NCBI GenBank assembly: GCA_902464345.1
Contig: CABQJA010000111.1
Location: forward strand, 1 to 7,366
DNA length: 7,366 nt
Source: an uncultured Clostridium sp.
GTDB taxonomy: Bacteria > Bacillota > Clostridia > Lachnospirales > Lachnospiraceae
Reading direction: 5' to 3'
Under the pieces are notes generated by a model. That model worked only from the letters and a program-made list of their open reading frames with translations. It had not been told where the DNA came from and did no database searches. The first letter of the stretch is position 1, and each line of letters begins with the position of its first letter. Of the stretch, positions 6,667 to 7,366 are shown piece after piece. Made by a program: the position numbers and the translations under genes.

Positions 6667-7213
6667 GATTCTCCCCCTCCGGTAAATTAACTATGATTGC
6701 CTCATGGTGTACTGCCGGTAGAAACTTGTCCAGCACATCTTTTGTCTTCATCTTTAAGCTGGATGTATTAACACATGGATGACATCCCAGGTATTCACTC
6801 TCAATCACCGGCTGATCAATCAATAACTGAACTTTATTCTCTACATCATTCATCAATCCCATAATTGATACTGCGCCCGGTTTAATATGCAGATATTCTT
6901 CCATATACTCCGGTTTTGCAAACGATAATCTAGCACTCTGTATCTGCGAAGATAAATCTTTTGTCTTAAATGGCTTATCCCCCGGCATCATTAATAAATA
7001 GAATTTTGTTTCCTGCCGATTACACAGAAATAAGTTCTTGCATATGATCGTATCAAGTATCCGATCAATTTCCTCACAGGCTTCCATTGTTCCTGCTTCT
7101 GCATGATCCGTCCGCTGATATGAAATTCCCAATTGATCCAGTAAATCGTAGACTGCAATTTCTCGTTCTAATCGGCCCTCTGTATTCTGCGGTCTTCCAT
7201 TATATAATTCCAT
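6650..7213 (-). CDS. ProX-type prolyl-tRNA editing protein (YbaK/PrdX domain)
   Basis: This 187-residue free-standing YbaK-fold protein belongs to the prolyl-tRNA synthetase-associated (ProXp-ala/PrdX) group, which hydrolyses alanine wrongly attached to tRNA-Pro and so backs up prolyl-tRNA synthetase. Supporting segments are the N-terminal helix with LLDQLGISYQRTDH (24-37), GTMEAC (41-46), the conserved lysine of the YbaK pocket at Lys59 in CKNLFLCN, GAVSIMGLMND in the middle, and the C-terminal CHPCVNTSSLKM, which is typical of the group. Length and domain coverage are normal. The ATG at 7213 is preceded by AAAGAGGTG (7223-7231) at about 9 nt. It is the first gene of the minus-strand cluster, followed by the LURP-one gene overlapping by 17 nt. 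Exact substrate preference (Ala-tRNA-Pro or another mischarged tRNA) is inferred from the family only. Confidence 0.92.
   Translation of the reverse strand: MELYNGRPQNTEGRLEREIAVYDLLDQLGISYQRTDHAEAGTMEACEEIDRILDTIICKNLFLCNRQETKFYLLMMPGDKPFKTKDLSSQIQSARLSFAKPEYMEEYLHIKPGAVSIMGLMNDVENKVQLLIDQPVIESEYLGCHPCVNTSSLKMKTKDVLDKFLPAVHHEAIIVNLPEGENHAVTN
6671..6680 (-). promoter_or_regulatory. Ribosome binding site of the LURP-one gene inside the upstream gene
   Basis: GGAGGGGGAG, read on the minus strand, lies within the codons for PEGE near the end of the ProX-type gene and about 4-5 nt before the ATG at 6666. It confirms this start and shows that translation of both genes is tightly linked. Confidence 0.8.
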
Positions 7214-7250
7214 TCTTTATCGCACCTCTTTCCATCACGCATGTAATGTA

Positions 7251-7259
7251 ATTTTATCA
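7251..7259 (-). promoter_or_regulatory. Possible extended -10 promoter of the minus-strand cluster
   Basis: TGATAAAAT (minus strand) is an extended -10 box (TG-N-TAAAAT) lying about 40 nt before the ATG at 7213. The hexamer 17 nt upstream is a poor -35 box, so the assignment rests on the -10 element alone. The same nonamer TGATAAAAT occurs again at 7330-7338 and could be a second start point. Confidence 0.35.
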
Positions 7260-7296
7260 TGTTGCCTGTCGACTCCATGTTGGTTTCGCATTATGT

Positions 7297-7318
7297 CGGT
7301 ATGTGCAAGCACATCCCG
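7297..7318. repeat. 22-bp imperfect inverted repeat upstream of the ProX-type gene
   Basis: The plus strand reads CGGTATGTGC-AA-GCACATCCCG: two 10-bp arms with a single mismatch around a 2-nt centre. The core ATGTGCAAGCACAT (7301-7314) is a perfect inverted repeat apart from the centre. The loop is too short for an RNA hairpin terminator, so a protein-binding operator is more plausible. It lies between the two possible -10 elements of the minus-strand cluster. Confidence 0.4.
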
Positions 7319-7366
7319 TCGCAATGCTCATTTTATCACAAATTCACGCAATGTACTATATATGAA

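Overview
This 7.4-kb window looks like an ordinary chromosomal segment of a Gram-positive Clostridia-type bacterium, most probably a member of the Lachnospiraceae. The reasons are the moderate-to-low GC content, strong AGGAGG-type ribosome binding sites, consensus SigA promoters, the protein family mix (PBP5-type carboxypeptidase with N-terminal signal, DegS-like kinase, bacterial LURP-one protein, ProX editing protein, sce7726 protein) and the close match of these proteins to what I remember of that family. No phage, transposon, CRISPR, rRNA or tRNA gene is visible. All seven genes are intact and complete.

Layout, left to right. Positions 1-204 are non-coding and carry a near-perfect promoter on the minus strand that fires out of the left edge. 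trmB (tRNA m7G46 methyltransferase) lies on the minus strand. A 174-nt divergent intergenic region holds one promoter for trmB and one for the plus-strand operon. That operon reads D-Ala-D-Ala carboxypeptidase, then a soluble DegS-like histidine kinase, then argS. The first two genes are 12 nt apart, the last two overlap by 20 nt, and the operon ends in a textbook intrinsic terminator at 5378-5409. A convergent minus-strand cluster follows. In its transcription order it reads ProX-type prolyl-tRNA editing protein, LURP-one-related protein (17-nt overlap) and an sce7726-family protein (34-nt gap).

Functionally the plus operon couples cell-wall trimming, a putative cytoplasmic signalling kinase without a visible response regulator, and arginyl-tRNA charging. 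Three genes (trmB, argS, proX-like) serve tRNA modification, charging or proofreading, but they lie in three different transcription units. The two points most worth following are the orphan DegS-like kinase, whose phospho-acceptor motif is altered (His-Thr instead of His-Asp), and the sce7726 protein. The latter shows a PD-(D/E)XK nuclease-like core and ends in a Lys/Arg-rich tail built from an 18-bp tandem repeat. I did not find convincing evidence for a wholly new system.
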